Part shown: piece by piece, positions 48,889 through 61,068 of the stretch
Numbering within the stretch: position 1 is the stretch's first letter
How the letters are laid out: each line of letters starts with the position of its first letter
NCBI RefSeq assembly: GCF_037042905.1
Contig: NC_087256.1
Span: forward strand, 29,742,501 to 29,806,500
Length of the DNA stretch: 64,000 nt
Direction: 5' to 3'
Origin: Lytechinus pictus
Lineage: Eukaryota; Echinodermata; Echinoidea; Temnopleuroida; Toxopneustidae
Position numbers and translations under genes: made by a program
Notes under the pieces: model-generated
Told to the model about the DNA's origin: nothing
The model's database searches: none
What the model saw: only the letters and a program-made list of their open reading frames with translations

Positions 48889-49175
48889 AAGGATACTCCC
48901 TCACTCAAGCAGAATTTGGAGCTTCTTTATTTTCAAAATGTAGCTAAATCTTGCTCGGGTTTATTTACTGACAGAGTTAAAACTTGAATCATTGAATGTT
49001 TCATTGCTATGGGCCTAGTGAGACCTTTATTGTACACTCAAACGTAATCAAATTTGCGATTTCAAATTCAACAAGTGTTATCATATTTCTCCATCAGACT
49101 GGCAACAAAGAAGCTTGCGAATGGTTAGTGTTCTCTTCTGAAGGATAAAGGACTGATATGAATGGTAGTGTGACC

Positions 49176-49246
49176 GGTGTTGGCTCCGTTAGTAGAGTGT
49201 CCGTCTTACAACCGGGAGGTCAGGAGTTCAAACCCCGGCCGCGTCA
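49176..49246 (+). mobile_element. tRNA-like SINE head or tRNA pseudogene
   Basis: TTGGCTCCGTTAGTAGAGTG resembles an A box region, CCG-TCTTACAAC-CGG an anticodon arm (TAC, Val-like), and GGAGTTCAAACCCC a B box/T arm. The acceptor stem does not close well, and the sequence runs directly into a foldback element, so it is not a functional tRNA. Confidence 0.55.
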
Positions 49247-49254
49247 GATCGATT

Positions 49255-49822
49255 TGAATAAATGGCGAAAAATCAAACTAGCATAACGCTGAAAATTTCA
49301 TCAAAATCTGATGTAAAATAAGAAAGTTATGACATTTTAAAGTTTTGCTTATTTTTCACAAAACAGTGATATGCACAACTCACTGACATGCAAATGACAA
49401 AGTTGATGATGTCTCTATTTCTTTTGATTTTTATTGTTTGAATTATACAATATTTCATTTTTTACAAATTTGACAATAGGGACCAACTTGACTGAACCAT
49501 ATAGTATTAAACAATACTAATTCAACATGTTCAGGGAGGAATTAATCATTGTTTCACTTAACAATGAGAAAATTTGAATATTTCATACTTCAAATAATAA
49601 AATACAAAAGAAATAGTGAGTGGATGATGTCATCAGTCTTCTCATTTGCATACCCACCAGGATGTGCATATAACTGTTTTGTGACATTAAGCTAAAATTT
49701 AAAATGTCATAACTTTCTTATTTTACATCCGATTTTAATGAAATTTTCAGTGTTATGCTTGTTTGATTTTTCTCTTACTATTCAAGTCAACATTTTGTTG
49801 TGGTGGACTTGTCCTTTAATGG
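49255..49822. mobile_element. Foldback element related to the 'TAAAGGGATGGTCC' family
   Basis: The arms CTGAAAATTTCATCAAAATC..AAGAAAGTTATGACATTTTA and TAAAATGTCATAACTTTCTT..ATGAAATTTTCAG are inverted. GACATGCAAATGA and TCATTTGCATACCC flank the centre. The right end reads GGTGGACTTGTCCTTTA, while the left end appears replaced by the tRNA-like sequence. Confidence 0.75.
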
Positions 49823-49989
49823 CATCACTAACAAAAGACAGATTTGCTGGACTGACCACTACTCAACTACAATCTAAAACCTTCCATTTAACTTGATATC
49901 ACAAACAGATAAAAATTAAATTAGAACCAGGAAGATATTTTTAACACAAATCCTATAATAAAAGAAACGTATGTAATTTGTAAAAATCT

Positions 49990-51950
49990 GATGAAATTTT
50001 AGTACAATATATACCTAATGGTCACTACTGCTGATGAAAGGAAAGGAGAATGAGAGAAAAGGAGGATTTAACATTTACAATACCTGAGTCACATCTCGGA
50101 GAGAGGGCAGTAAATCAAAAAGCTCTTTCAACGATCAGAAATACCCATAATCAAACATCAGAGCACTACTTCAAAGCGAACCGCGGCGTTAACATCAGAC
50201 AATAACCCCAAGCATTGAGCCATTTGACCTCTGACCTTTCGCACACAATACTCCGTAAATCCATTAGGAGTGAACTTGATGTGAGTGGGGAACCATAAGA
50301 TGCACATCGCTTCACAAATATCACCTTTAATTGTAATAGGGTTGCGAGTAAACGCAAGCAACAAAAATAAAAAATACATTTCGAGCCATTGTGAGTTCCC
50401 TTCCAACTCCTGTGGTTTTCTTCTCACAAAGGGCCTAAAAATATTTGGCAAAGCTGTAATTTTTTTTTTATAAACCTTCATCTTGATATAGGGATGATAT
50501 ATGACAGCTAGAATTCGTGGGGATGTGCAATAGAGAGGCTTATGCCATTAAAACATTTTTTTTCTTTAAATGCCCGGGCCCATCTTTGGTGGTTCCTACA
50601 TAGACCAATCAAAGCAGAGATTAAAATAGGAAGGTTTTTTGTGATTATGACGGGGCACTATCGGGATGATATATGAGAGAGATTAAGTTCTTCCTCTTCT
50701 CATTGTTGCCCAAATGTAGCAATACTAATAAAGTAATACCTAACAAACAAATCTACTCACAAAGAAAGTACACACACAAACTCAAAGCACAGGAAGGGGG
50801 TATCTTTTATTCAAACCCCCAATCACATCTCTTTTTTTTCAAAAGCAGCAATTGAACTTAAATTGATGGATATTACCCCTCTCTATTTTTATGAACAAAT
50901 TATTCTTTCCTCTCTGTACTTAGCTACAATGAATTGCCTTGATTTGGGAAATTAAAAAACAGCTTGGATTCAATTGACTTGCAGTTGAACAAACTACTTA
51001 CACACCTTAAACTTTAAATGTTTGTTCATAGACCAGAAATGGTTAGACAATCTCAATGAATCAAACACAGTCAGTCAATTCACACTTTTATAGAAATCCT
51101 TTGAAATTAACACAAAATGGAATCCTCTGAATATCTGGATAATATGAAACATTAATCAACCTCCAATTATCATCATTATTGCTTTTGGGGAATAATGAAT
51201 TTCATTTATCAACTTCAAAGAGGGTATATAAAGTTATTTCCAACATACCAAGCAAGTAATATTTAATCACTGCATTTTGCTTTTGTAATAAAGGGGAATG
51301 TAAGAATTAAATCCAGTTTTGCAAATGTTCGAACAAATGAGTCGTAAAAATGAACAAGTCATTGAAAGTACCTGGGAAACATAGAATTAGGCACATTCCG
51401 TGTCATGAATTATTAGGTCACTGCCTTGTACATTACATACATGCCTTTTTTTTTACCACGAACCACGCTCCATTTATTTCAAAACCTTAATCTATCCGCT
51501 AAGGTGCACACCTTCACCGATAAAAGCATTCATGAAGTGGTACACCTCAGCGTTAGTATAGCTCACATCAATGATATTTTAGAGCTTGATATACAATACA
51601 TAAACTCCAAAATTGTTTGAATAAAATATTTATAGTTTTTTTCATCAACAAATTGCTGCTACAGAACATGCAAGAATGGCGGTACCCCCATTTTCAATGT
51701 CTGAAATGACCTTACTAAATATGTTAATACATGGAGCTTGTTCCCATGCAATATATTAATATGCTGATATCTTATCTCCATGACAGAAAGATATGTGGAA
51801 AATGATGACCTACCGATATCTTTTATTCTTTAGTTTCATGAAATCGTGTACAAAATCAGCTCATATTTCATACTGCCAATAGGAATAGTCATAAAACCAA
51901 GTGGTTAAAAAGAAGTAACCCTGCCAGAAAATAATCCTTGGCTTACATAC
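49990..51950. other. Intronic DNA; possible dispersed repeat at 50150-50480
   Basis: The minus frame 50158-50481 (107 codons) is balanced in composition, including TFRNPITIKGDIC-like and NGFTEYCVRKVRGQMAQ phrases. The plus strand there carries TTGACCTCTGACCTTTCGCA, as in dispersed repeats at 57390 and 63010. I favour a repeat over a gene. A small exon-like minus segment (50096-50135, LFDLLPSLRDVTQ before GTATTG) has a weak acceptor. Confidence 0.35.
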
Positions 51951-51962
51951 ATCATTACATAC

Positions 51963-52010
51963 CTGTGTCTTTGGCGTAGCCTTTTGTTTCACTGTCCCAT
52001 TCACCTTTCC
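51963..52010 (-). CDS. Nucleoplasmin/p62-like exon: basic Thr/Pro linker
   Basis: 48 bases, phase 0 at both ends, acceptor ATTCTTCTCTAG| and donor CAG|GTATGT. It encodes GKVNGTVKQKATPKTQ. TPK is a proline-directed kinase-type site, in keeping with the CDK phosphorylation known for this family's linkers. At 16 codons it is a micro-scale exon between introns of 8.6 and 10.4 kb. It could be skipped without frame loss. Confidence 0.75.
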
Positions 52011-53004
52011 CTAGAGAAGAATAGAAAATATTTAATCATTGTGATCACCTGGCATTTGGTCAAATATCTCAACTTTTTCCCTTTTCATTTTCATCTTGCT
52101 ACATGTACATGTATATTCCATATTCAACTACTTACTGCATAAAGATTATAACGAAATAATACCAACTCAAACGAGATGAGAAAGTTTCCATTATCAGATG
52201 TGAAACAATATTCTCTATTAATACAGACGTCCAGTTGAAAATTGTTAAAAGCTACATATTATTCCCAACTATCAAACGATAGTAATATTTACTCTTTCAT
52301 TGTCAAAGAAAAAAAGAATTCAGCCAATACATGCAGTTACTTGCATCATGTGCTTCTATAAATACAGAGAAATCAACTTTATTATTATTTTGTTCATTTT
52401 AGCATTCAGAGTTGAACATTTCAACAAAAACAATTCATTTAAGGTCTAGGGGCATTACCCAAATAAAAGAAACATCTTTAATCTTGCCTTGAATAAATTG
52501 TGTTATCAGAGATGAAAGGCAAATTACTGCATGTATGCAATTAGAAACTTTCGAGCGACACAAATACCAGTTTACAGATTTGAAAACAAGTTAGCAAAAA
52601 ACAAAAAAGATTTTTCATTAAGAAAATGTACAAACTTATGAAAAATACCATACGTTATCAGATATGAAAATATGTACGACAAAGAAGTTTCAATAATCTG
52701 ATCAAATTTTTTTTCTTCTAATACTACAAGCACTGGATCATGTAGAGGGTCAATGACTTCAGTATTGCTTATTTTTCTCATTTTAACAGTTTTTTTTCTC
52801 CCCTTCTCTCAATTTTAAATCAAACAATCTTGGAAAATGAATCAGCTTTCATGATATGAATGCTGATTCAAGTCCTTGAAAACATTACGCGTGCCTCCAT
52901 CCAAACCAAACACACCCTTTTCAGAGCGAATTTTCATAGAATTTTTTATTATAGTGTGCTTTGGAGTTCACTGGGTCACTAAGTTTGCTTGAATAGGGAC
53001 ATAA

Positions 53005-53580
53005 TGAAAGAGGGGAAGGGGGAGTGGGGAGGAGAGAGGGGAGGAGAGAGGGGAGAGAGAGGGGAGAGAGAGGGGAGAGGGGGCGGGGAGAGGGAGTGGG
53101 GAGGAGAAAGAGGGGAGGGGGAGCAGGATATAAGAGAAGAGGAAGAGTGGGAAGGGGAGAGAAGGGAAGGGGACAGGTGAGAGGAGGGGGGAACGAGGAA
53201 AGGGGGAGGGGGAAAGAGAAAAGGGGGAGCGGGATATAAGAGAAGAGGAAGAGTGGGAGAGGGACGAAAGGGAGCGTGGAAGAGAAGGGAAGGGGACAGG
53301 TGAGAGGAGAGGGGGAACGAGGAAAGGGGGAGGGGGAAAGAGAAAAGGGGGAGCGGGATATAAGAGAAGAGGAAGAGTGGGAGAGGGACGAAAGGGAGCG
53401 TGGAAGAGAAGGGAAGGGGACATGTGAGAGAAGAGGGGGAGGGGGAAAGAGGGGAGGGAAATGGGGAGAAAGAGGGGAATACAATGAAAGGAAAGAGAGG
53501 GAAATGTGGAGAAGGGAGGGGGAAAGAGAATGTTCAAGGAAAGGGAGTGACAAGAGAAAATGGGAGAGAGAGAAAAAAAT
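53005..53580 (+). repeat. GA-rich tract containing a ~124-bp minisatellite
   Basis: AGAAGGGAAGGGGACA recurs at 53160, 53283 and (as CATG variant) 53407, giving a 123-124-bp period. Each unit includes GGAGCGGGATATAAGAGAAG. Long Ser/Pro/Leu (minus) and Gly/Arg/Glu (plus) frames are artefacts. Confidence 0.9.
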
Positions 53581-53599
53581 ACTCTGGAGATCTGAGACT

Positions 53600-55170
53600 G
53601 AGACTAAAAATAGTTTGTTTGATGTTACAGAGGGGGAAAAATGGGTAGGTCTGTTGTTGTATTTTAGTCCATATCGAGCACATGCTAGCTATGAAGATTC
53701 GATTCAAATTGAATCTTTATCCCCTAATCCCATTCTTTTCTTTTTTTCAAGAAATAGAATCAAGTTCAATGAATATTTTAAAAAATCTACAACTTGACAT
53801 GGATTCCTATCTTTTTCACACTTCAAATAAAGTAAGACATGGTCTACTTGTTCTTTTGTTTGATATTTCACATGTACGTATTTTCCATGAAATTGACATC
53901 TGGCTTGTACGGCATAAAAGAAAAATCTGACTCACAAATACACCATTTGAAAAATGCCAGATATTAGTTCATGACAAAGACAATTTGTTTGATGTATTCT
54001 GCACTCAACAAAATACCCCCTAAAAAATAGGGAGTTTTGTCATGAACATGAACGGAATGACTCATTAAAATAACTTGACACTATTAAAAAAAAGTGGCAT
54101 ATATTATTATTGATGTCTTTGGACTGATGATAAATTTCCAAATGTTTACCAAAGGTAATTAGTCATCCTGCATTACATTCATAAACCAATGCCCTTTATG
54201 CAATAAGAGGGCCTGGTACAAACTTGTCCTCAATTGCAATTCAATTTTATGTCCTAAAATCAATTACGTTTTCCAATTAATTGCCTGTCTTGTGCAACTG
54301 GAAGAATAAAATGATTTGCTTACAGTTAGAATTGTTGTAAATTAAAACTATTAAAACATGATAAAATATTGTTGACCTATAAGAATTCTGATAGGGAATA
54401 TGAAGTATGAATACTAGAGAAGGTAAATTGTATGAGAAAAGATTTACAAATATAATAGGTAATGAAAATATGGGAAAAAGAAAATAATCTGACATGTTTC
54501 AGTTTTTTTCTTCGCTATTTTTTAGATTTTAGATCTTTTTAGATTTAGATTTATTGATTTATTTCATTTCTTTTCTTTCCATTTTTCACATACAAGTCAA
54601 AAATACATAAATACAAATACATAAATACAATTACAAAAATGAACAAAAGTAACGACCTTACATTTGCTAAAATTGGGTAATGTAAATTATACGAACAAAA
54701 TACGATACTTATATCATCATTTCATAAAACTTAACATTCTTAAAAGCATGAGTATTCTTGTGTATATTAAAAAAAGAAAGGGGTTAAATGAAAAGAGAGA
54801 CCAGCTGAGAAGCTTGGCTTGTTGGACGCTGATCTCTCGAATACGTAAATAATGTAAATAACGTAATATAAAGTGAACTTGGTAAATGATCTTTCCATTC
54901 AATTATCCAAAATACCAGATTGCCAGTGGCAAGCGATATTATGAACAAAAAGAGATAAAACTGTCTATTGAACTTTGTGAAATTACATTAACTTCTAATG
55001 TAAGGCATTGATAACTTCAATTAAAGAAACACAATAATCCACTGGAAATTGAATGACTTATCTTGAATGTCTGTTTTTACCTCAAGGACGGTAACAATCA
55101 CTTCCAAAAGGTAACATATCCACTTTTGATGAAATTGAGTTATTGATAGACGGATGTTATTCTGTCAGTC
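53600..55170. other. A+T-rich intronic DNA with no recognised feature
   Basis: No exon-like frame with splice support. A 'AAATACATAAATACAAATAC' low-complexity patch is at 54605-54640. Confidence 0.45.
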
Positions 55171-55176
55171 TTGTAG

Positions 55177-55564
55177 ACACCGTTCTCATTATACTTTCTG
55201 AAACTAGTTTACTGGAAATCGGTTCAGGAAACCAGTTTGAAAGATCGATTTTCTAGCATTCCCATTTGATCAGCGACAGTGGGGGGCACATGTTTCACGC
55301 GAAATTTGAAACAGCATTGTAGGCATTCTACACAGTGTGTGGAGTAGCATGCTCAAACTGTGCGAAAATCGCTTCCTTAAGAACAGTTGTGTCCTCACTT
55401 ACGCTAAAACCAGTTTAACGAGGCAAAGCGATCATGAAAACTACATCACGAGGTGGTTTTCCGAACTGGTTTGAAAGATCGCTTCAAAGATCGATTCGAC
55501 CGTTCTCATATGTTAAACTAGTTTCTACTAAACTAGTTTTAGGACGGTAAATGAGAACGGGGTC
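55177..55564. mobile_element. MITE with ACCCCGTTCTCATT ends
   Basis: Left ACACCGTTCTCATTATAC ... AAACTAGTTTA and right TAAACTAGTTTTAGGACGG ... AATGAGAACGGGGT are inverted. The inner GTTTGAAAGATCGATT and GAAAGATCGCTTC also relate. About 388 bp, no coding frame. Confidence 0.82.
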
Positions 55565-55576
55565 ATAGTAGTCTAA

Positions 55577-55966
55577 GGCCCCTGTGATGCATGCGTCGGG
55601 TGTGAAGCCGGCCCAGACGCTGGCTTTGGAGCCGCGTTCACGCCTGCAAATGTGTGTCTACACTTAAGCCGGCTTCACATCACCTATTTATGTGACAGGA
55701 GTCACCTGACTTTTCATGTAATTCAGTGCATCGTTTTAGCTAGAAAACTACTGTCCACTATCACTGTTCGATGTAAGCCAGCCCGAATACACTTTGGTGT
55801 TACGCATACTGATTGCGGGACTGAGGGCGGACTCGCATTGGCTTCAGACCACATCCAGAGGTGGACTCGGTTCAAGCCAGCATCAGTTCGGTTTTGAAAA
55901 AAAATGCGTCGAGTCCCCTGCGGGGCCGGCCTCAGAGCACTTTAGAGGTGTGTGTAACAGAGGCCC
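55577..55966. mobile_element. G+C-richer MITE with GGCCCCTGT ends
   Basis: Left GGCCCCTGTGATGCATGC ... GAAGCCGGCCC and right GGGGCCGGCCTC ... GTGTGTAACAGAGGCCC are inverted copies. The element sits 12 bases from the preceding MITE and is richer in CpG than its surroundings. Confidence 0.72.
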
Positions 55967-57015
55967 AAGTGTTACAACACGGTGTACACGAGTGCTATTA
56001 AAAACCTGCCATTGCTATCCTTATCACCCTCCATATCAAAGCAACAATACATTCCAATATTACTTATCCAAATATACCAACAAAAATAGAGCAAGACACA
56101 CATGTTCTCTAAATCAACAAAGATGGATTTAGCACCTTCTGAGACCAAAGTCATCATATCTGAAGTCTCTTTGTTACAATTTTAAAGACCATTTCAATGG
56201 AAATTCCAATGGTAAAACTCAAGAATTCCTGGTAAATGTGAATGCACCTGGATGCTGCATTTCATTGGGGAAGACTTTTGGAAAATTACTATTAACAAGG
56301 AAAAAATCTCTAAAAATATTAAGAAAGAATCTTCACGTTTGAATTTTTAAAAAAAAGTTTCAAACAGAAGAAAATTCAGTTTCAGCCTCTAGAAAATGCA
56401 ATTCAACAATAGTGTGTGTTATATTGAAATACAATTTATGGCTTTAGTGTGTGTGCTTAATATTGATGGTATTTCAGCATTAAATTAATGTTTGGAAGGA
56501 GTTTAGAAATCACTAAAAACCCAATAAACTCTGACTTACGATGGAAAATTACCATCAATAAAGATCAATTATACCTTTCAAACTGAAGTTTTGATTAATC
56601 CCCAAAGAGCTTCTCACCACTTTGACTCATTACTGGATGGATTATATAAAAAAATATGCCCTCAACAGTTCTGATTTAGAGGATATACAATAAAATGTGT
56701 TTTATTGGATAGTTTTATTGGATAAATTTTATGATTTTAAATTACATCAATATTGGTTGGGTTCCCAAATCAAAAGAAAAATATATGTTTAGTTTATCTC
56801 ATTTTTCTTTATATATTCTATAACCACTTCTGAAGTATGCAATGTGCTGAAAATATTATGCTATCATTCCATTCTCCTTTAACATGCTACTTATAATCTT
56901 TTCATATCTATACAATAGCATGTCTGTATAAGAATATTGGCCATAATATTCTATTCATACATATTTATAGAGGCAAAAAGAGGAAATATAAAAGAAAAAA
57001 CCCAATTGCATCGAT

Positions 57016-57093
57016 AATTTTCATGAGCATGCATTGTTGTGTGTATCAGATATTTATATATCTGATACACAACAATGCATGATCATGGAAATT
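57016..57093. repeat. Near-perfect 36-bp hairpin
   Basis: The left arm (57016-57053) and right arm (about 57058-57093) pair over 36 bases with two mismatches and a two-base bulge, around a 4-base A+T loop. The core is GCATTGTTGTGTGTATCAGA against TCTGATACACAACAATGC. The size and shape would suit a small-RNA precursor, but palindromic transposon cores look the same. Confidence 0.85.
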
Positions 57094-57236
57094 ATTATTC
57101 ATTAAGAAAAAAAAATGGAATCTAAAAGACTTCCAAATTGAACCCTGATATCAAACTTGTTCACCAAGCAGAAGGATCAAAACATTTGAAAAAAACAAAT
57201 TTAGTTCATTCAAATACACACTGTCACGTTGACCTA

Positions 57237-57565
57237 TTTCTTTTTTTTTTTTTAATTTAAGTATTTATTGTAAATATAACAAGTGTCGCTAAAGCAAGTA
57301 CATAATATGCCTGCCTGTAACACGGAAAATTGAGTTATTGGTCAAGCATAAAAAGGACTGCAGAAGGGTAAGATGATAGCATGTCACTATGACCTTGACC
57401 TTTGACCTTTTGACCTAAAATCAATAGGCTTTCTGGGATTCATGCTAGTATCATACACACCAAGTTACATGAGCCTAGCTCAAGTCAAACTGAAGTTATC
57501 GCGTTTACAAGGAAAGTTAACGTACGGACACCGAGCGTGATACCATAATACGTCCTGTCTAGGAC
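57237..57565 (-). repeat. Dispersed repeat with TGACCTTTGACC motifs
   Basis: On the plus strand a T run is followed by A+T-rich sequence, then TATGACCTTGACCTTTGACC, AAAATCAATAGGCTTTCTGG, CAAGTTACATGAGCC and GTCTAGGACGGGCATATAAA. I recognise the style of a dispersed repeat family shared by several marine invertebrates. Similar TGACCTTTGACCTTGAC phrases occur at 63018-63043. Confidence 0.6.
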
Positions 57566-58259
57566 GGGCATATAAAAACAAAATCAACAAAGAAAATTAC
57601 AAAAAAACAAATCAAGAGGATTCCAACCATACATACTACATAGTACCATTGACCCATTTCTCAACTTTATACCAGTCTATTTCTACCTCTCTATCAATCT
57701 GAAAGGGTTTTGTTCAAAATAGGAAATATCAATATAATTTTCATCTTGTTTGCATTCTAGCCTAGTTTTAAGAAAATATCACTAAAAACCTATCATTCAT
57801 AAACTAATATTCAGAAATCCAGTTTTTGCAAACACTAAATATTGCTATATCTGGAAAGTTTTCATATTTACATGTAAAATCCCGTTGTTTGAACCAAAAA
57901 GTTCTATCCATAGAGAATGGACAATTTTCGACTAGGTTCAATAAAGTGTCACTCATATTCCTAAAAAAATACAAATCCAGCAATATTTGGTACTGAACTT
58001 CATAAACAAGTGAATTTTATAGTCCTCAAAATATTCCTTTCTCCATAGAAGTTTTACCTTTGCTCTTGCTGAAAGCGCAGTGTGAAGGAATTTTAAATAG
58101 ATGGGGTAAACAAGATCATAAAGGGTGTCTACGACAATGATGGATGGTGGTAAGATTGACGTAGTGAGAAGGAAAGAAAATCTATTTCATTTATGCTGCC
58201 CACGCCCAGTAAAGTATTAGCATAAAGTAAAGTATTCTCCACTACAGCTCCTCAATCAC

Positions 58260-58530
58260 TCTACAACATTAGCCCTCTTTTCTCTCCATTTCCGTATTAT
58301 TCCCTTTTCCTCTATCTTTCAATATATTCTATCTCTTCTACATTCGTTCTCTCAATCCATTTTTCAATCCCCTATTAATCCGTGCCCCTTTTTTTCTCTA
58401 CCGACTTTCTCTCCCCTTTTCTGGTGCTTCCTTTCAACGTTTCCTCTCCCCTTTTTTAATTTCTTCATTTTCCATTGCTCCCCTCTTTCCCTCTAACCAC
58501 CTAACACCTCTCCCCCTCTCTCTCTCAGAC
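58260..58530 (+). repeat. Pyrimidine-rich tract
   Basis: Mostly C and T on plus (CTCTTTTCTCTCC, CCCTCTTTCCCTC). No gene. Confidence 0.75.
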
Positions 58531-58685
58531 GTAACTTCCTAGCATTGTTGCAAGCGTGTCTTATTTACACTGCAACCTGTCAGAAACTCTTTTTAACAAA
58601 TCAAATATTGTACATATCTGGAGTGATTTTGCAACTTTATCTTTTGTTACAGATCAATTCATTCTTTTGTCCCTGTGGTATTGTG

Positions 58686-58748
58686 AAAGTCATAGGCGTA
58701 ACCTTGACGATTAAAGTCATAGGCGTAACCTTGACGATTAAAGTCATA
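58686..58748 (+). repeat. 27-bp tandem duplication
   Basis: AAAGTCATAGGCGTAACCTT with GACGATT occurs twice in full (58686 and 58713) and starts a third time at 58740. Recent and nearly perfect. Confidence 0.9.
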
Positions 58749-59380
58749 TCCCTTTCTTGCTCCCCCATTTTCCCCTTCGTTTCACTAAGTGTACTAAATG
58801 TATCCACTAATCACTACAACTTGTTTTAAAATTCAGTCTGTTACTCTTCAACATGTAGAACTGTATGTAATTGACTAGGGGAAGCATTCAACTACATAAA
58901 ATTCACCACAGATGGCAGTATTCTCAATATTCCTCTGGTGATATACAGAAACAAAAATGCTTAGAATATTTTAGTTCATTTTTTAATGTATTAGCAAGTT
59001 TCATTTTTACTTTTTAGCTTTGAGCTCAATGCATTAAACTTAATTGCTAAAATTGATTTATTGAAAAATCATGTTTTACTGTTCTTATTTTTCAAATACC
59101 CATCAATATTGGGTATATTAATAAAATTTAATAAAATTTAACAAAACTTTTTTTGTATCCCCAAAATGCCTCAAATATGCACAATATGAAAACAAATCCT
59201 ATGATAGTATAATAAATATAAAAAAATTGTTTCAAAGAGTTTTCAAAATATTTGGCAAAATAAGTCCCCCCCCCCCCCCGACTGATCAATGTATAACAAA
59301 GTGAAGAATTTCAAACTAAATCTCCTTTAAAAGAATTTTCCTACAATGCTTTATAAACAGTTTTGAGACAAAGGCAGTCT

Positions 59381-59973
59381 TAAAGGGATGGTCCGGGCTG
59401 AAAATATTTGTATCTTAATAAATACAGAAAAATTCACAGAGCAAATTGCTGAAAATTTTATCAAAATCGGATAACAAATTTTGAATTTTAAATTTTATCA
59501 ATATTTTGTGAAAACAATAGATGCATTGTCATGAATATTCATTAGGTGGGCTGATGATGTCACATCCCCACTTTCCTTTTTTCTTATGTTATTACATGAA
59601 ATCATAATTGTTTCATTTTTTCATACACGTGTAAATGATGTTTCTCCATTATGATAAAATATGTTGCGGTAAGAAATAACTACTGCACTTAATCAGTTGT
59701 CAATCCAATTGTTTCAGTTCTTGGTAGAAAAATGTGAATAAACCTAATTTCATATAATAAAATACAAAAGAACAAGTGGGAATATGACATCAGCCCACCT
59801 AATGAATATTCATCAAGACATACCTAGATCTGTTTCACCGGAATAATGCAAATCTTTAAAATTCAATAACTTTGTTATTTGTTATCCGATTTTGATCAAA
59901 TTTTCAGCATTTTGCTTTGTGAATTTTACTCTATTCATTGAGATATAAATATCTCCAGCCTGGACCATCCCTA
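59381..59973. mobile_element. Foldback MITE, 'TAAAGGGATGGTCC' family, copy 2
   Basis: The ends TAAAGGGATGGTCCGGGCTG and CCAGCCTGGACCATCCCTA are inverted. The arms share ATCGGATAACAAATTTTGAA / TTTGTTATTTGTTATCCGAT and ATGAATATTCATTAGGTGGG with copy 1 at 14671. Confidence 0.9.
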
Positions 59974-60617
59974 TGAAAACAAATACCCAAGTCAAGATGA
60001 AATATGCATATGGATAGCATGATAATTCCTTTAAAATAACCTGAAATCAGCACAAAAAATAAATAATGAAATGCACTGGATAGGTTACAAATACAGATCA
60101 AAAGAAAGTTCAACAGGGCTGTTAAAATGATGGATCATGTCATTGTTAAATATCACTTTAAGAAATAAATCACATTTTCACTTTCAGACTGTAATCCAAT
60201 GGACATTCTAAATTGAGATTTCAGACTTTTATTTGTTATAAACTATACCTAATATGGTTATATTATGTTAGGTAACAAAATTATTTCTTATGAAGTGGAA
60301 ATACAAACAGCTTTTACAAGAACTGGAATTTGTTTGAACGTTTTAATGTACTTCTCAGGGATACATTGTACAACAGTACGACATTTTTGTATCAGTATCT
60401 AAACTACAGCTCATTTATATTTTCATGTATCAAGTGTTTTTAAATCTACAAAATGTACATTTCACTTTTAATCAGTTTGAAACTTTCATATCAGATTATC
60501 TAAACTACAAACTCCTATGTTCATACCATTTTGTATTACCATCAGTGTTTTTAAAATCAACGGAATGTTGTCCAATAACTTGAAATTTGAGGGATGGGTC
60601 ATCAATGTATAACTTAC

Positions 60618-60702
60618 CTTTCCTTTCTTAGTTGGCTTTTCAGGTGATGACTCTTCCTCCTCTTCTTCATCCTCATCCTCCTCCTCATCTTCGTCTTCCT
60701 CG
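60618..60702 (-). CDS. Nucleoplasmin/p62-like exon: acidic tract
   Basis: 85 bases, acceptor TTCTCATTTCAG| and donor AAG|GTAAGT. It starts by completing a codon (phase 2) and ends in phase 0. It encodes a Glu/Asp run (EEDEDEEEDEDEEEEEE), then SSPEKPTKKGK. Acidic tracts after the beta-barrel core bind histones in nucleoplasmins. SPEKP is a proline-directed phosphorylation-type site. The next exon upstream (core domain) should end with two bases of a split codon. I could not find it before base 64000. Confidence 0.8.
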
Positions 60703-60735
60703 CTGAAATGAGAAGGAAATCATAATCAATAATCT

Positions 60736-60929
60736 TTCATGATCATGACCATCATCATCATCACAAATATCAACATAATCATCATCATGAACAAAACCAT
60801 CATCATTATCGTCATCATCATCGTCATCATCATCATCACCACCACCATCATCACCACCACCACCACCATCATCAATCATCATCACCACCATCATAGTTAT
60901 CATCATCATCATCATCATCATCATCACCG

Positions 60930-60986
<57 letters not shown>

Positions 60987-61068
60987 ACAACACCAACACC
61001 ACCACCACCATCATCACCACCATCATCACCACCATCATCATCACCATTAACATCATCAATATCGTCAT
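60736..61068 (-). repeat. (GAT)n/(ATC)n microsatellite in the adjacent intron
   Basis: Long ATC/ACC triplet run on the plus strand, 34 bases upstream of the acidic exon. The minus Asp/Met/Val frame across it is an artefact. Its closeness to an Asp/Glu exon could mislead gene predictors into extending the acidic tract. Confidence 0.93.

Larger units (their letters stand above)
41540..51962 (-). other. 10.4-kb intron of the nucleoplasmin-like gene
   Basis: GTATGT donor at 51962-51957, acceptor CAG at 41540. Contents include an inverted minisatellite (43.14-44.45 kb), a SINE on the minus strand, GA-rich tracts near 48 kb, an X-box-like site, a tRNA-like SINE head and a foldback element. No nested gene is proven. 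Confidence 0.7.
52011..60617 (-). other. 8.6-kb intron of the nucleoplasmin-like gene
   Basis: GTAAGT donor at 60617-60612, TAG acceptor at 52011. Carries a GA-rich minisatellite, two adjacent MITEs at 55.2-56.0 kb, a long hairpin, a dispersed repeat and a foldback element. No nested gene was recognised. Confidence 0.7.

Noticed and set aside
50158..50481. 107-codon minus frame as a real gene
   Set aside because: Overlaps a sequence with dispersed-repeat style (TGACCTCTGACCTTT), lacks splice sites or a domain, and another frame is also open.
52921..53553. 210-codon Ser/Pro/Leu frame on minus
   Set aside because: Product of the GA-rich minisatellite; overlapping frames are equally open and there is no domain.
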